Assembly: GCA_022827945.1 (NCBI GenBank)
Contig: JAJEIT010000065.1
Coordinates: forward strand, 1-64,000
Length of the DNA stretch: 64,000 nt
Direction: 5' to 3'
Source of the DNA: Dehalococcoidia bacterium
GTDB taxonomy: Bacteria > Chloroflexota > Dehalococcoidia > Tepidiformales > Tepidiformaceae
Below the pieces are notes generated by a model. That model saw only the letters and a program-made list of their open reading frames with translations. It was not told where the DNA came from and made no database searches. Position numbers and translations under genes: made by a program. Position 1 is the first letter of the stretch. Each line of letters opens with the position of its first letter. Of the stretch, positions 48,472 to 58,117 are shown piece after piece.

Positions 48472-49458
48472 CTACGGCTCGAGCACGATCTTGCCGAAGT
48501 TGGCGTTGGCCTCCATGTAGGCCTGCGCGGCGGCGGCCTCGCTCAGCGGGTAGACGCTGTCGACGACGACCTTGATGCGTCCCGAGGCAATGTGGGGGAG
48601 AACGCTCTTCTCGAAGGCACGGGTGGCCGCCGCCTTCTGCTCGAGGGGGCGGGCGCGGAGGGTGGTGCCACGCACCTGGAGCCGCTTCATCAGGAGTGGT
48701 CCGAGGCTTGCGTTCTCGAGGTCGGCTCCGCTCATCAGCCCGACCTCGACCATGCGGCCCTGGCGCGCGAGGGCGCGCAGGTTCTGCTCCCAGTAGTCCG
48801 CGCCGATGACGTCGAGGACGACATCGACGCCGGCGCCGTCGGTGGCTTCGCGCACGACCTCGGCGAAGTCCTGCTCGCGGTAGTTCACGCCCACGTCGAG
48901 GCCGAGCTCGGCGGCGCGGGCGAGCTTCTCCGCGCTGCCCGCCGTGCCGAAGACCTGCGAAGCGCCCATCGCCTTCGCGATCTGGACGCCGGCGACGCCG
49001 ACACCCGACCCGACCGCGTGGATGAGCACGCGCTCGCCGGCCTGCAGGTCGCACTGGAGCAGGGCGTCGTGGGCGGTGATGTAGACCTCCGGGGTCGCGC
49101 CGGCCTCCTGCCAGCTCAGCGAGTCGGGGACCTTCAGGGCGAGGCGCTGGGGCACGCTCACGAGCTCGGCGTAGCCGCCGCCCGGCACGAGGCCCATGAC
49201 GCGGTCGCCGGAGGCGAAGCCCTCGACCCGCGAGCCCGCCTCGACGACCTCGCCGGCGTACTCGAGGCCGGGGATCTCGAACTCGGGCCTCGGTCCGGGC
49301 TGGGGGTAGCCGCCCATGCGCTGGAGCACGTCGGCGCGGTTGAGGGCGCAGGCGCGCACGGCCACGAGCAGGTCGTCGGGGCCAACGATGGGGTCCGGCA
49401 CGTCGCGGTAGACGAGCGAGCCGCCCGCGTCGGACTTCTCGATGACGATCGCCTTCAT
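48472..49458 (-). CDS. Zinc-type quinone oxidoreductase (MDR family)
   Basis: A 328-residue medium-chain dehydrogenase/reductase of the NADPH:quinone-reductase (PIG3/Qor) type: ALNRADVLQRMGGYPQPG, GLEYAGEVVEAG, LIHAVGSGVGVAGVQIAKAMG (NADPH loop) and GVDVVLDVIGADYWEQNL. The Cys ligands of true zinc enzymes are absent. It transfers electrons to quinones or enones. fabI follows upstream with a short gap. Confidence 0.92.
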   Translation of the reverse strand: MKAIVIEKSDAGGSLVYRDVPDPIVGPDDLLVAVRACALNRADVLQRMGGYPQPGPRPEFEIPGLEYAGEVVEAGSRVEGFASGDRVMGLVPGGGYAELVSVPQRLALKVPDSLSWQEAGATPEVYITAHDALLQCDLQAGERVLIHAVGSGVGVAGVQIAKAMGASQVFGTAGSAEKLARAAELGLDVGVNYREQDFAEVVREATDGAGVDVVLDVIGADYWEQNLRALARQGRMVEVGLMSGADLENASLGPLLMKRLQVRGTTLRARPLEQKAAATRAFEKSVLPHIASGRIKVVVDSVYPLSEAAAAQAYMEANANFGKIVLEP

Positions 49459-49466
49459 GGCGTCCG

Positions 49467-50258
49467 CTAGCCCTCGTCCTCGTCTGGAGGCATGGCCATG
49501 CCGAGCGTGTTGAAGCCGCCGTCGACATAGAGCACCTGGCCGCTGATGTTGGCGCCGGCGTCGCTGGCGAGGAAAGCGGCGGCGGCGCCCACGTCCTCGA
49601 TCGAGATGTGGCGGCGCAGGGGCGTGACCTGGGGGAAGACCTTGTAGAGGTTGCGGAACTCGCCCACGCCCGCCGCCGAGAGCGTGCGGACGGGGCCGGC
49701 GCTGATGGCGTTGACGCGGATGCCCTGGGGGCCCACATCTGAGGCGAGGTAGCGCACGGCCGACTCGAGGGCGGCCTTGGCGACACCCATCACGTTGTAG
49801 CTGGGCATCATCTTCTGGGAGCCGTGGTAGGAGAGGGTGACCACGCTGCCGCCGTCGGGCATGAGCGGCCGGGCGGCGCGGGTGAGGGCGACGAGCGAGT
49901 AGACGGAGAGCTCCTGGGCGAGGAGGAAGCCGTCGCGGCTGGTCTCGATGAAGGGGCGGGAGAGGTCGTCGCGCTTCGCCCCGACGATGCCGTGGGCGAC
50001 CGCGTCGATCGTGCCGTAGCGGTCGGCGAGCTTGGCGAAGAGCGACTCGATGTTCTCGTCGCTGGTGGCGTCGCAGTACTCGACGAAGTCGCAGCCAATG
50101 CTCTCGGCGAGGGGGCGGACGCGCTTCTCCATGGCGGGGCCATAGGAGAGGGCGACAGTGGCGCCGGCCTCGTGCATCGCCTTGGCGATGCCCCACGAGA
50201 TGGAGCGGTCGTTAGAGACGCCGGAGACGAGGGCGGTCTTGCCTTCCATGCCTGACAT
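49467..50258 (-). CDS. fabI: Enoyl-[acyl-carrier-protein] reductase (FabI)
   Basis: A 263-residue NADH-dependent enoyl-ACP reductase, the last step of each fatty-acid elongation cycle. ALVSGVSNDRSISWGIAKAM, the catalytic Tyr/Lys spacing YNVMGVAK (Y-x6-K) and SAGPVRTLSAAGVGEF identify it. ATG 50258 (MSGMEGK) is chosen. It is divergent from lgt and the sequence is clearly FabI and not an ordinary SDR. Confidence 0.95.
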   Translation of the reverse strand: MSGMEGKTALVSGVSNDRSISWGIAKAMHEAGATVALSYGPAMEKRVRPLAESIGCDFVEYCDATSDENIESLFAKLADRYGTIDAVAHGIVGAKRDDLSRPFIETSRDGFLLAQELSVYSLVALTRAARPLMPDGGSVVTLSYHGSQKMMPSYNVMGVAKAALESAVRYLASDVGPQGIRVNAISAGPVRTLSAAGVGEFRNLYKVFPQVTPLRRHISIEDVGAAAAFLASDAGANISGQVLYVDGGFNTLGMAMPPDEDEG

Positions 50259-50339
50259 AGCTGGCAAGCCTACGGCCTCGCGCGAAGCAGCGGCAAACGG
50301 CTTCGCCCCTGAGCGAAACGCGCCGTACGATACCCGCCG

Positions 50340-51227
50340 ATGGACCTCTCTTCCCTGGCCCTGCTCCTCTCCATCACAATCGACATCGACCCGGACATCG
50401 GGAAGATCTTCGGGCTGACGATCACGTGGCACGGGCTGTTCACGGCGATCGGGATCATCTGCGGCGTGAGCCTGTCGGTGTACCTCGCGCGCGTCGACGG
50501 CGTGCCTTCCGACGTGGGGCAGGAGATCGCCCTCGTCTCGGTGATCAGCGCCATCATCGGGGCGCGTCTCTTCTTCGTCTTCGAGCACTGGGACCGCTTC
50601 GAGAACGACCTGGCGGCGATCGTGACGGACATCACCGAGGGGGGCATTACGCTCTACGGCGGCCTGATCGGGGGCGTGCTGGGAGGGGTGATCTACGGCG
50701 CCATCCAGCGCTACCCCATCGGCATCTGCCTGGATGCGGCCGGCCCGGGAATGATCCTGGGCCAGGGCCTCGGGCGGATCGGCGACCTCATCAACGGGGA
50801 GCACCTGGCGACCGCCAGCGACCTGCCCTGGGCCTTCGTCTACGTTCACCCGAACACGCTGGGCGAGCTGGGGCAGTCCGTGCACCCGGCGGCCGGCGGC
50901 TACGAGCTGCTCGGCGACTTCGTCATCCTCGCTATCCTGCTGTTCGTGGCGAGGCGGGTCATCAAGGTGCCGGGCTGGACCTTCTGCACGTACGCCATCC
51001 TCTACTCGGTGATGCGCTTCGGCCTCTCCGAGTTCCGAATCGACGAGCAGACGGTCGACGGCATCCCCGTGCCGCAGATCGTGGCGGCGGTGGTCATCGG
51101 GCTCGCCATCATCCTGGCGGGCGTGTTCCGCCGGTACCCGGGCGGGATCACGGATGAGTGGGAGGACCGCGTGCTCGGTCCGCCGCCGGAAGAGGCCGAG
51201 GACGAGTCGACGCCCTCCCCGGCATGA
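50340..51227 (+). CDS. lgt: Prolipoprotein diacylglyceryl transferase
   Basis: A 295-residue seven-helix membrane enzyme that attaches diacylglycerol to the lipobox Cys of prelipoproteins. The signature GQGLGRIGDLINGEH is intact, with GITLYGGLIGG and the late FRIDEQ motif. ATG 50340 has TACGAT ending 8 bases upstream. The C-terminus carries an acidic tail. It overlaps the next gene by 4 bases. Confidence 0.95.
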   Translation: MDLSSLALLLSITIDIDPDIGKIFGLTITWHGLFTAIGIICGVSLSVYLARVDGVPSDVGQEIALVSVISAIIGARLFFVFEHWDRFENDLAAIVTDITEGGITLYGGLIGGVLGGVIYGAIQRYPIGICLDAAGPGMILGQGLGRIGDLINGEHLATASDLPWAFVYVHPNTLGELGQSVHPAAGGYELLGDFVILAILLFVARRVIKVPGWTFCTYAILYSVMRFGLSEFRIDEQTVDGIPVPQIVAAVVIGLAIILAGVFRRYPGGITDEWEDRVLGPPPEEAEDESTPSPA

Positions 51228-51478
51228 GCGCCCCCGGCCCGGTCACCCTCTACACGCGCGCCGACTGCCGCCTCTGCGACGAGGCGCGCGCACTCCTTGA
51301 GGGGCTCGCCGAGCGCCTCGGCTTCGCGATTGAGGCGGTCGACATCGACGCGGACGCCGAGCTTCGCGCCCGCTACAACTACGCGGTCCCCGTGATCGCG
51401 GCCGGCGGCGAGGAGGTTGCGCGGGCGCCCATCCGGGCGGCGGCGCTGGAGGCGGCCCTGCGGGAGCGCTACCGGTAG
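51224..51478 (+). CDS. Glutaredoxin-like protein (DUF836)
   Basis: An 84-residue thioredoxin-fold protein with the redox motif CRLC, followed by YNYAVPVIAAGGEE (cis-Pro region). The family often sits next to lgt. It probably reduces disulfides in an envelope- or cofactor-related process. The end overlaps the convergent nadD by 10 bases. Confidence 0.85.
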   Translation: MSAPGPVTLYTRADCRLCDEARALLEGLAERLGFAIEAVDIDADAELRARYNYAVPVIAAGGEEVARAPIRAAALEAALRERYR

Positions 51479-52056
51479 AGGCCGTGCTCGCGGATGTAGT
51501 CCTCGACCGCAGGCGGCACGAGGTAGCGGATGGACATCCCCTCGCGGACGCGCTCGCGCACGAGCGTTGAGCTGACCGGGAGCGGGGGCATCTCGACGAC
51601 GATTGGTGGGGTATCGAGACCAATCTGCGCGGCCAGCCAGGCTTGCTCGCCCTGGTCGGCGTCCTTGGGGGCGACGGCGAGGCGGGCGAGGGCGGTGATG
51701 ACGTCGGGGTCACGCCAGGCGGGCATATCCGCGAGGGCGTCGCTGCCGAGGATGAGGACGACATCGTCGAGGCCCTGGGCGTGCATCTCGCGCAGGGTGT
51801 CGACGGTGTAGGTCGGGCCGATGCGCTCGATCTCCCGCTCGTCGAGGTGGAAGCCGGGGTTGTCGGCGATGGCGAGGTGGGTCATGGCGAGGCGGTGGGC
51901 GGCGGAGCTCACGCCGAGGCCGGCCTTGCGCCAGGGATCGCCCGCGGGCATGAAGTAGACGCGCTCCAGGCCAAGCTGCTCGCGGGCGCACTCGCCCAGG
52001 ACGAGATGGCCGACGTGCGGGGGATCGAAGGTGCCTCCGAGCAGGCCGATGGGCAT
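51469..52056 (-). CDS. nadD: Nicotinate-nucleotide adenylyltransferase
   Basis: A 195-residue NadD that adenylates nicotinate mononucleotide in NAD synthesis. The motifs GGTFDPPHVGHL, YFMPAGDPWRK, LGSDALADMPAW and VSSTLVRERVREG (the ISST-x-R motif) are intact. ATG 52056 is the natural start. It is divergent from the hrcA operon. Confidence 0.95.
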   Translation of the reverse strand: MPIGLLGGTFDPPHVGHLVLGECAREQLGLERVYFMPAGDPWRKAGLGVSSAAHRLAMTHLAIADNPGFHLDEREIERIGPTYTVDTLREMHAQGLDDVVLILGSDALADMPAWRDPDVITALARLAVAPKDADQGEQAWLAAQIGLDTPPIVVEMPPLPVSSTLVRERVREGMSIRYLVPPAVEDYIREHGLYR

Positions 52057-52081
52057 GGTGCGAGTCTATCCGATCGGGTCA

Positions 52082-52108
52082 TTAGCACTCTTGCCCCGAG
52101 AGTGCTAA
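52082..52108 (+). promoter_or_regulatory. CIRCE operator (HrcA site)
   Basis: A perfect CIRCE: TTAGCACTC (52082-52090), 9 bases, GAGTGCTAA (52100-52108). HrcA bound here represses hrcA-grpE-dnaK until heat shock. Confidence 0.97.
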
Positions 52109-52129
52109 CATAGGTCGACAAGGTTCACA

Positions 52130-53188
52130 ATGGCATTGTCAGAGCGAAGGGCCAGGATCCTCGCCTTCATCATCGAGGACTACGTCGAGAGCGCGCAGCC
52201 GATCGGCTCCGCGGCGCTCGTGGCGCGGCACGATCTGGACCTCTCCAGCGCCACCGTTCGCAGCGAAATGAAGGCCCTCGAGGAAGAGGGGCTGATCACG
52301 CATCCCCACACCTCGGCGGGGCGCGTGCCGAGCAATCTCGGCTACCGCACGTACGTCGGCTCGCTCATGGGCGACCGCCGCCTGAGCAGCGCCGAGGAGC
52401 TGACGATCCTGCACCAGTTCCACCAGAGCGCGGTCGACCTGCAGCGCTGGCTGTCGCTCTCGGCGAGCGTGCTGGCGAACTCGCTGCATACGGCCGCGAT
52501 CGCGACGCCGCCGCACATGGTGGAAGTGCGGCTGAAGCAGCTCCAGCTGGTCGAGCTGACGGAGGAGAGCGCGCTGCTGGTGGTGGTGATGAACGACGCC
52601 GCCGTCCTCCAGCACACGCTCCAGTTCGCGGAGGCGACGACACAGGACCAGCTCACACGGCTGGCGGGCCGCCTGAACCAGCAGCTCGAGGGCAAGACCG
52701 CCACGGAGATCGAGGCGAGGGCGCCGGCGGCGGCCGTCATCGAGCGGCAGGTGGTCGACCAGGTGGTGGCGCTGCTCCGCAGCGAGGAGGACGCCGCCAG
52801 CGAGACGCCGGTTATTGAGGGCGTGCGCGAGCTGTTGCGCCAGCCGGAATACGAGGGCGACAGCGACCGCCTGCTCGACACGCTCGAGGCGGTCGAGACC
52901 TCGCGCCTGCAGCGCGCGATTCCGGCGCGGCTGCTGGGGAGCGACGACGTGGCGATCGTGATCGGCGACGAGAATCCCGCCGAGCGCTACCGCGACATGA
53001 GCTTCGTGCTCTCACGCTACGGACCAACGGGAGGCGCCGGCGGCCTCATCGGGCTGCTGGGCCCGACCCGGCTCGACTATCCCGACGCGGTCGCGCACGT
53101 GCGCTACGTGAGCGACGTCCTGACCGAGCTGATGCGGCGTTTCTACGGAGACGCGGAGGCGGCGGACACACCCGAGGAGACGCAATGA
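52130..53188 (+). CDS. hrcA: Heat-inducible transcription repressor HrcA
   Basis: A 352-residue repressor with an N-terminal winged helix (AALVARHDLDLSSATVRSEMKALEEEGLI, then HPHTSAGRVPSNLGYRTYV) and a C-terminal part with GGLIGLLGPTRLDYPDAVAHVRYVSD. It binds the CIRCE at 52082 and feeds back on its own operon. Its stop overlaps the grpE start by 4 bases. Confidence 0.97.
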   Translation: MALSERRARILAFIIEDYVESAQPIGSAALVARHDLDLSSATVRSEMKALEEEGLITHPHTSAGRVPSNLGYRTYVGSLMGDRRLSSAEELTILHQFHQSAVDLQRWLSLSASVLANSLHTAAIATPPHMVEVRLKQLQLVELTEESALLVVVMNDAAVLQHTLQFAEATTQDQLTRLAGRLNQQLEGKTATEIEARAPAAAVIERQVVDQVVALLRSEEDAASETPVIEGVRELLRQPEYEGDSDRLLDTLEAVETSRLQRAIPARLLGSDDVAIVIGDENPAERYRDMSFVLSRYGPTGGAGGLIGLLGPTRLDYPDAVAHVRYVSDVLTELMRRFYGDAEAADTPEETQ

Positions 53189-53811
53189 GCGACAGCGACG
53201 CTCCGAAGTTCGTCGACCGGCGCGCAGCCGCGCGCATGTCCGAGGACGAGGGCGAAGCGGCCGAGGCTGCGTCCGAGGCGGAGGCGCCGGCGCCCGGGGA
53301 GGCGCCTGCCGGGGGCCTCCAGGAGCAGCTCGAGGCCGCGCTGGCCCAGGCCGAGCGCTTCGAGGCGAACTGGAAACGGGCGGCCGCCGACCACGCGAAC
53401 TACAAGCGCCGGGTCGAGCAGGAACGGTCCGAGCAGGCGCGCCTCGCCGGCGCCGCGCTGGTGATCAACCTGCTGCCCATCCGCGACGACTTCGGACGGG
53501 CGGTCGAGACACTCGACAGCACGCTCGCCGGGCTGAACTGGGTGCAGGGCGTGCTCGCCATCGAGCGCAAGCTGGGCGGCCTGCTGGAAAGCATGGGCGT
53601 GACGGAGGTGGCCGCCGAGGGCGAGACCTTCGACCCCACGCAGCACGAGGCCGTGGGCCGCGCCCCCGGCCCCGAGAACGTCTGCCTGCACGTCGTCCAG
53701 AAGGGCTACGCCCTCAGCGGCGCTGTCATCCGCCCCGCCATGGTGATCGTGGGCGAGGGCGGCGAAGCGAACGCGGGCGAATCAACCGAACGCGAAGACG
53801 AGGGCGACTAG
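53185..53811 (+). CDS. grpE: Nucleotide exchange factor GrpE
   Basis: A 208-residue GrpE. A long acidic N-terminal tail ([15 protein letters not shown]) leads into the coiled coil ([20 protein letters not shown]) and the segment [17 protein letters not shown]. The beta domain has [21 protein letters not shown]. It drives ADP release from DnaK. Confidence 0.96.
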   Translation: MSDSDAPKFVDRRAAARMSEDEGEAAEAASEAEAPAPGEAPAGGLQEQLEAALAQAERFEANWKRAAADHANYKRRVEQERSEQARLAGAALVINLLPIRDDFGRAVETLDSTLAGLNWVQGVLAIERKLGGLLESMGVTEVAAEGETFDPTQHEAVGRAPGPENVCLHVVQKGYALSGAVIRPAMVIVGEGGEANAGESTEREDEGD

Positions 53812-53845
53812 CCGCCCCGAGAGACCACCGCCAGGAGGAACGAAC

Positions 53846-55771
53846 ATGCCGAAAGTACTGGGAATCGACCTGGGCACCACGAACAGCGCCATGGCCGTGA
53901 TGGAAGGCGGCGAGCCCACCGTGGTCCCGAACGCCGAAGGCACGCGCACGACCCCCTCGGTCGTCGCCCTGACCAAGGGCGGCGAGCGGCTCGTGGGCCA
54001 GGTCGCCAAGCGCCAGGCGATCACGAACCCCGAGGACACCGTCTACAGCATCAAGCGCTTCATGGGGCGCAAGCACAGCGACCCCGAGGTGCAGCGCGGC
54101 GCGGGCTCGATGCCGTACCACATCAGCGCCGCCGAGAACGGCGACGTGCAGGTGACGATGGGCGAGGGCGACCACAGCCCGCCCGAGGTCAGCGCCATGA
54201 TCCTGCAGAAGCTGAAGGCGGACGCGGAGGCCTACCTGGGCGAGACCGTGACCGAAGCGGTCATCACCGTGCCCGCCTACTTCAACGACGCACAGCGGCA
54301 GGCGACCAAGGACGCGGGCCGCATCGCGGGCCTGAACGTGCTCCGCATCATCAACGAGCCGACAGCGGCCTCGCTGGCCTACGGCCTCGACAAGAAGGAA
54401 GACGAGGTCATCGCCGTCTACGACCTCGGCGGGGGCACGTTCGACATCTCCATCCTCGAGATCGGCGACGGCACCTTCCAGGTGCTCAGCACGAACGGCA
54501 ACACGCACCTCGGCGGCGACGACTTCGACGACCGCATCATCGACTGGCTGGTCGACGAGTTCCGGCAGGCCGAGGGGATCGACCTGCGGCAGGACCGCCA
54601 GGCGCTGCAGCGCCTGAAGGCGGAGGCGGAGAAGGCGAAGATCGAGCTCTCCAGCGCCCAGCAGTCGGAGATCAACCTGCCCTTCATCACCGCCGACGCG
54701 AGCGGGCCCAAGCACCTCAACCTCACGCTCAGCCGGGCGAAGCTCGAGCAGCTCGTGGGCGACCTGCTTCGGGGCACCCTCGAACCGGTGAAGAAAGCGC
54801 TCGACGACGCCGGGAAGGCCGCCGGCGCGGTCGACGAGATCGTGCTCGTGGGCGGCCAGACGCGCATGCCCGCCGTGCAGACGCTGGTGGGCGAGTTCTT
54901 CGGGAAGGAGCCCCACAAGGGCGTGAACCCGGATGAGGTGGTCGCGATCGGCGCGGCCATCCAGGCGGGCGTGCTGATGGGCGACGTGCAGGACGTGCTC
55001 CTGCTCGACGTGACGCCGCTGACGCTCGGCATCGAGACGCTGGGCGGCGTGATGACGACCATCATCCCGCGCAACACGACCATCCCGACGGCCAAGAGCC
55101 AGGTGTTCAGCACGGCGGCCGACAACCAGCCGAGCGTCGAGATCCACGTGCTCCAGGGCGAGCGCCCGATGGCGCCGGATAACAAGTCGCTCGGCAAGTT
55201 CACCCTGGACGGCATCCTGCCGGCGCCGCGCGGCGTGCCCCAGATCGAGGTCACGTTCGACATCGACGCGAACGGCATCGTGAACGTGCACGCCGCCGAT
55301 AAGGGCACGGGTCGCGAGCAGAAGATCACGATCCAGGCGTCGAGCGGGCTGAGCGAGGAAGAGATCCAGCAGATGCAGCGCGACGCTGAGCTGCACGCGG
55401 ATGAGGATCTGCGCCGCCGCGAGATGATCGAGCTGCGCAACCTGGCCGACAGCGCCGCCTACCAGGCGGAGAAGACGCTCACCGACAACGCCGACAAGAT
55501 CGACGAGGCCCTCAAGGCGGACGTCGAGGAGAAGGTGAAGGCGGTGCGCGAGGCGCTCGAGGCCGAGGGCGACGACGACGCCACGAAGGAACGCATCCAG
55601 GCGGCGCTCGACGAGCTGACGCAGGCGCTCCAGAAAGTCGGCGAGTCCGTGTACGGCCAGCAGGGCGACGGTCCGGGGCCGGACGGCGCCGCCGGAGGCG
55701 GCTTCGATCCGGGCGCGAGCGCGGGCGGCGCCGAGGAAGGCACCGTCGAGGGCGAGTTCCGCGAGGTCTAG
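53846..55771 (+). CDS. dnaK: Molecular chaperone DnaK
   Basis: A 641-residue Hsp70. Nucleotide-binding motifs: [27 protein letters not shown] and [13 protein letters not shown]. The substrate-binding domain ([18 protein letters not shown]) is followed by the lid, ending in the [15 protein letters not shown] tail. A GGAGG Shine-Dalgarno precedes the ATG. dnaJ is not next to it in this window. Confidence 0.98.
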   Translation: MPKVLGIDLGTTNSAMAVMEGGEPTVVPNAEGTRTTPSVVALTKGGERLVGQVAKRQAITNPEDTVYSIKRFMGRKHSDPEVQRGAGSMPYHISAAENGDVQVTMGEGDHSPPEVSAMILQKLKADAEAYLGETVTEAVITVPAYFNDAQRQATKDAGRIAGLNVLRIINEPTAASLAYGLDKKEDEVIAVYDLGGGTFDISILEIGDGTFQVLSTNGNTHLGGDDFDDRIIDWLVDEFRQAEGIDLRQDRQALQRLKAEAEKAKIELSSAQQSEINLPFITADASGPKHLNLTLSRAKLEQLVGDLLRGTLEPVKKALDDAGKAAGAVDEIVLVGGQTRMPAVQTLVGEFFGKEPHKGVNPDEVVAIGAAIQAGVLMGDVQDVLLLDVTPLTLGIETLGGVMTTIIPRNTTIPTAKSQVFSTAADNQPSVEIHVLQGERPMAPDNKSLGKFTLDGILPAPRGVPQIEVTFDIDANGIVNVHAADKGTGREQKITIQASSGLSEEEIQQMQRDAELHADEDLRRREMIELRNLADSAAYQAEKTLTDNADKIDEALKADVEEKVKAVREALEAEGDDDATKERIQAALDELTQALQKVGESVYGQQGDGPGPDGAAGGGFDPGASAGGAEEGTVEGEFREV

Positions 55772-55791
55772 CGGAGGGCTATCCTCCCCCG

Positions 55792-56346
55792 ATGGCCGTT
55801 CCGGAGGCGACGCTGCGCGAGCTCGCAGGGGTCGGGCGTGACCTCTATCAGCTCGGCATGGTCAGCAGCCGCGGCGGCAACCTGAGCATCCGTGACGGCC
55901 ACGAGATGTGGATCACGGGCACGGGGACGGCCCTGGGACATCTGAAGAAGCTCGACATCAGCCGCGTGTATCCCGACGGGCGGCACGAGGCGCCGCCGCC
56001 ATCGAGCGACACCATCCTCCACTGGACCATCTACGCGACGACGCAGGCGGGGGCGATCGCGCATGCCCATCCCCACCACGCCATCGCCCTTTCCTACACC
56101 CGGGACGTGTTCAAGCCGGAAGACCTGGAGGGGCAGCTGCACATCCCCTCCGTGCCGGTGATCGAGCAGGGGCCGACGCAAGAGGAGAAGATCGCAACCG
56201 CGCTGCGCGAGTCGCGCGTGGCCATCCTGCAGGGCCACGGCGCCTACGCCCGCGGCGGCTCGCTCTGGGACGCGCTCCACTGGCTGACCGCGCTCGAGGA
56301 GAGCGCCCACATCGTCTGGCTGCGGCAGGCGGTCGAGCGCGACTAG
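55792..56346 (+). CDS. Class II aldolase/adducin-family protein
   Basis: A 184-residue class II aldolase-fold protein: MVSSRGGNLSIRDGHEMWITGTG, the zinc ligands in HAHPHHAIAL and the third His in GHGAYARGG. The family acts on phosphorylated sugars or similar aldols; the substrate is unknown. TATCCT (55780-55785) ends 6 bases before ATG 55792. A ferredoxin gene overlaps its 3' end on the other strand. Confidence 0.88.
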   Translation: MAVPEATLRELAGVGRDLYQLGMVSSRGGNLSIRDGHEMWITGTGTALGHLKKLDISRVYPDGRHEAPPPSSDTILHWTIYATTQAGAIAHAHPHHAIALSYTRDVFKPEDLEGQLHIPSVPVIEQGPTQEEKIATALRESRVAILQGHGAYARGGSLWDALHWLTALEESAHIVWLRQAVERD

Positions 56347-56588
56347 GCGGTCGCGTACAGCTTCGTCACCGTTACCGCCTCGACCGGGCAGCGTTCGACA
56401 CAGAGGTCGCAGAGGATGCACTCGTCGACGTTGTCGTCGATGACGCGCGCGACGCGCTCACCGGGGTCGCGCTCGAGGATGTCGACGGGGCAGCTCTGGA
56501 CGCACTCGCGGCACTCGGGTTCCGAGGCGCAGGCGGCCTCGTCGATGGTCACGTCGATGAAGAGGCCCACGGGCTGAGCGTACCCCAT
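56343..56588 (-). CDS. Ferredoxin, two [4Fe-4S] clusters
   Basis: An 81-residue bacterial-type ferredoxin. Cys patterns are CASEPECRECVQSCP and CILCDLCVERCP, each ending with Cys-Pro. The first pattern has a longer spacing before its CxxC, as in 7Fe/8Fe ferredoxins. It transfers low-potential electrons. It is transcribed convergently with the aldolase and divergently from the amidohydrolase. Confidence 0.9.
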   Translation of the reverse strand: MGYAQPVGLFIDVTIDEAACASEPECRECVQSCPVDILERDPGERVARVIDDNVDECILCDLCVERCPVEAVTVTKLYATA

Positions 56589-56606
56589 CTGCTACGATCG
56601 CTCCCG

Positions 56607-57437
56607 GTGACAATCGACGCGCATACACACCTCTTTCCCCCCTCGCAGGCGCGGGCGCGCGACGCCATCGCGGGCCGCGACGCGGGCTTCGCCGAGATCT
56701 ACGGCGACCCCGGGGCTGCCATCGCGGATGCACCCGCGCTGCTCGCGGCGCTCGGCGAGGATGGCATCGAAGCGGCGGTCGCGCTCGGCTTCGCCTTCAG
56801 CGGCGAGCGCGAGGTCGCGGAGCAGAACGAGTACGTCCTCGGCGCCGCCGCCGAGGCGCCACGCGCGATCGTGCCCTTCGCGACCGTGAACCCGACGCTC
56901 GCGGGCTGGGAGCGGGAGGCCGAACGCGCGCTCGCACAGGGCGCCCGGGGCTTCGGGGAACTGCGCCCGGGGACACAGGGCTGGAACCCGCTCGGAGACG
57001 CAGGACGGCGACTGGCGGCGCTCGCGGGCGAGGCCGGGGCTGCCCTGGTCTGGCACTCGAGCGAGCCCGTCGGGCACCGCTATCCGGGCAAGGACGGCGG
57101 CCTTTCTCCGGCAGAGCTGATCGAGGTTGCGACGGCCGCGCCCGAGGTCACGATGGTGGGGGCGCACCTGGGGGCGGGGGCGTCGTTCTACCTGTCCATG
57201 CCCGAGGTCCGGGAAGCCGTCCCCAACCTGCTGTTCGATACGGCGGCGGCGAGCCTGCTTTACGATTCCGGGGCGATTGCCCGTCTGGTGGCAACGGCCG
57301 GCGCGGAGCGCGTCCTCTTCGCTTCGGACTTCCCCCTGCGAAGGCCCGACGCCGAGATGAAGCGGACACTTGCCGGACTCGACGCCGGCGACGCCGCGGC
57401 CATCGCGGGAGAGAACGCACGCAGGCGGCTTTGCTGA
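56607..57437 (+). CDS. Amidohydrolase-family protein
   Basis: A 276-residue amidohydrolase-2-type TIM barrel: IDAHTHLFPP (metal H-x-H), the middle AALVWHSSEPVGH, GAHLGAGASFY and the acid FASDFPLRRPD. The family includes decarboxylases and hydrolases. GTG 56607 is preceded by TACGAT (56593-56598) with 8 bases between. It is followed by thpR after 1 base. Confidence 0.85.
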   Translation: MTIDAHTHLFPPSQARARDAIAGRDAGFAEIYGDPGAAIADAPALLAALGEDGIEAAVALGFAFSGEREVAEQNEYVLGAAAEAPRAIVPFATVNPTLAGWEREAERALAQGARGFGELRPGTQGWNPLGDAGRRLAALAGEAGAALVWHSSEPVGHRYPGKDGGLSPAELIEVATAAPEVTMVGAHLGAGASFYLSMPEVREAVPNLLFDTAAASLLYDSGAIARLVATAGAERVLFASDFPLRRPDAEMKRTLAGLDAGDAAAIAGENARRRLC

Positions 57438-57438
57438 G

Positions 57439-58047
57439 ATGACCGAGCCAACCGAGAAGACCCACCGCCTGTTCGTCGCGTGCGAACTACCCGAGGACGT
57501 GCGGCACACCGTCGGCGGGCTCGTAGAGAGCCTGCGGGAGCAGAGTGACGGCGCCGTGCGATGGGTGAATCCGTCGAACCTCCACGTCACCCTGAAGTTC
57601 CTGGGCGAGGTGCCAGAGCGGCAGATTCCGGCGGTGAAGATGGCCCTGCAGGAAGCGGTCGTGCGGCATTCGGCCTTCTTCCTGGAGCTCGCCAACATCG
57701 GGACGTTCGGCGGGCGCGAGGGGCTGCGGGTAATGTGGGCGGCGGTCGCCGGCGACGTCCTCCGGCTGGAGGCGCTCGCGCGGGACGTGAACCGCGCCCT
57801 GTCGGTGGTCGGCTTCGAGCGGGAGACGCGCCCCTTCCGCCCGCACCTGACGCTCGGGCGGGTCCGCAACGAGGTAGGCACCCGCCAGCGGGCCGAGCTC
57901 GAGGTGGCGGTGGGGAAGATCGAGATCCCGGAGTGCGAGTGGCGGACGACCGAGATTTCCCTGGTCCGCAGCCGCCTCCACCCCGACGGCGCCCGCCACG
58001 ATACGGTCGCCACTTTCCCCCTGCGCGCGCCACCGCCAGCGAGCTGA
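57439..58047 (+). CDS. thpR: RNA 2',3'-cyclic phosphodiesterase (ThpR)
   Basis: A 202-residue 2H-phosphoesterase with the two HxTx motifs, NLHVTLKFLGEV and RPHLTLGRV. It opens 2',3'-cyclic phosphate ends of RNA and was once named a 2'-5' RNA ligase. The start lies 1 base after the amidohydrolase stop. Confidence 0.93.
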   Translation: MTEPTEKTHRLFVACELPEDVRHTVGGLVESLREQSDGAVRWVNPSNLHVTLKFLGEVPERQIPAVKMALQEAVVRHSAFFLELANIGTFGGREGLRVMWAAVAGDVLRLEALARDVNRALSVVGFERETRPFRPHLTLGRVRNEVGTRQRAELEVAVGKIEIPECEWRTTEISLVRSRLHPDGARHDTVATFPLRAPPPAS

Positions 58048-58117
58048 GGGCGCCCCGGAGCCGGCTTCGCCGTTCGGGGGAGATGCGTAGGATTCCCGCG
58101 GAGAGAGGGAGGGATCG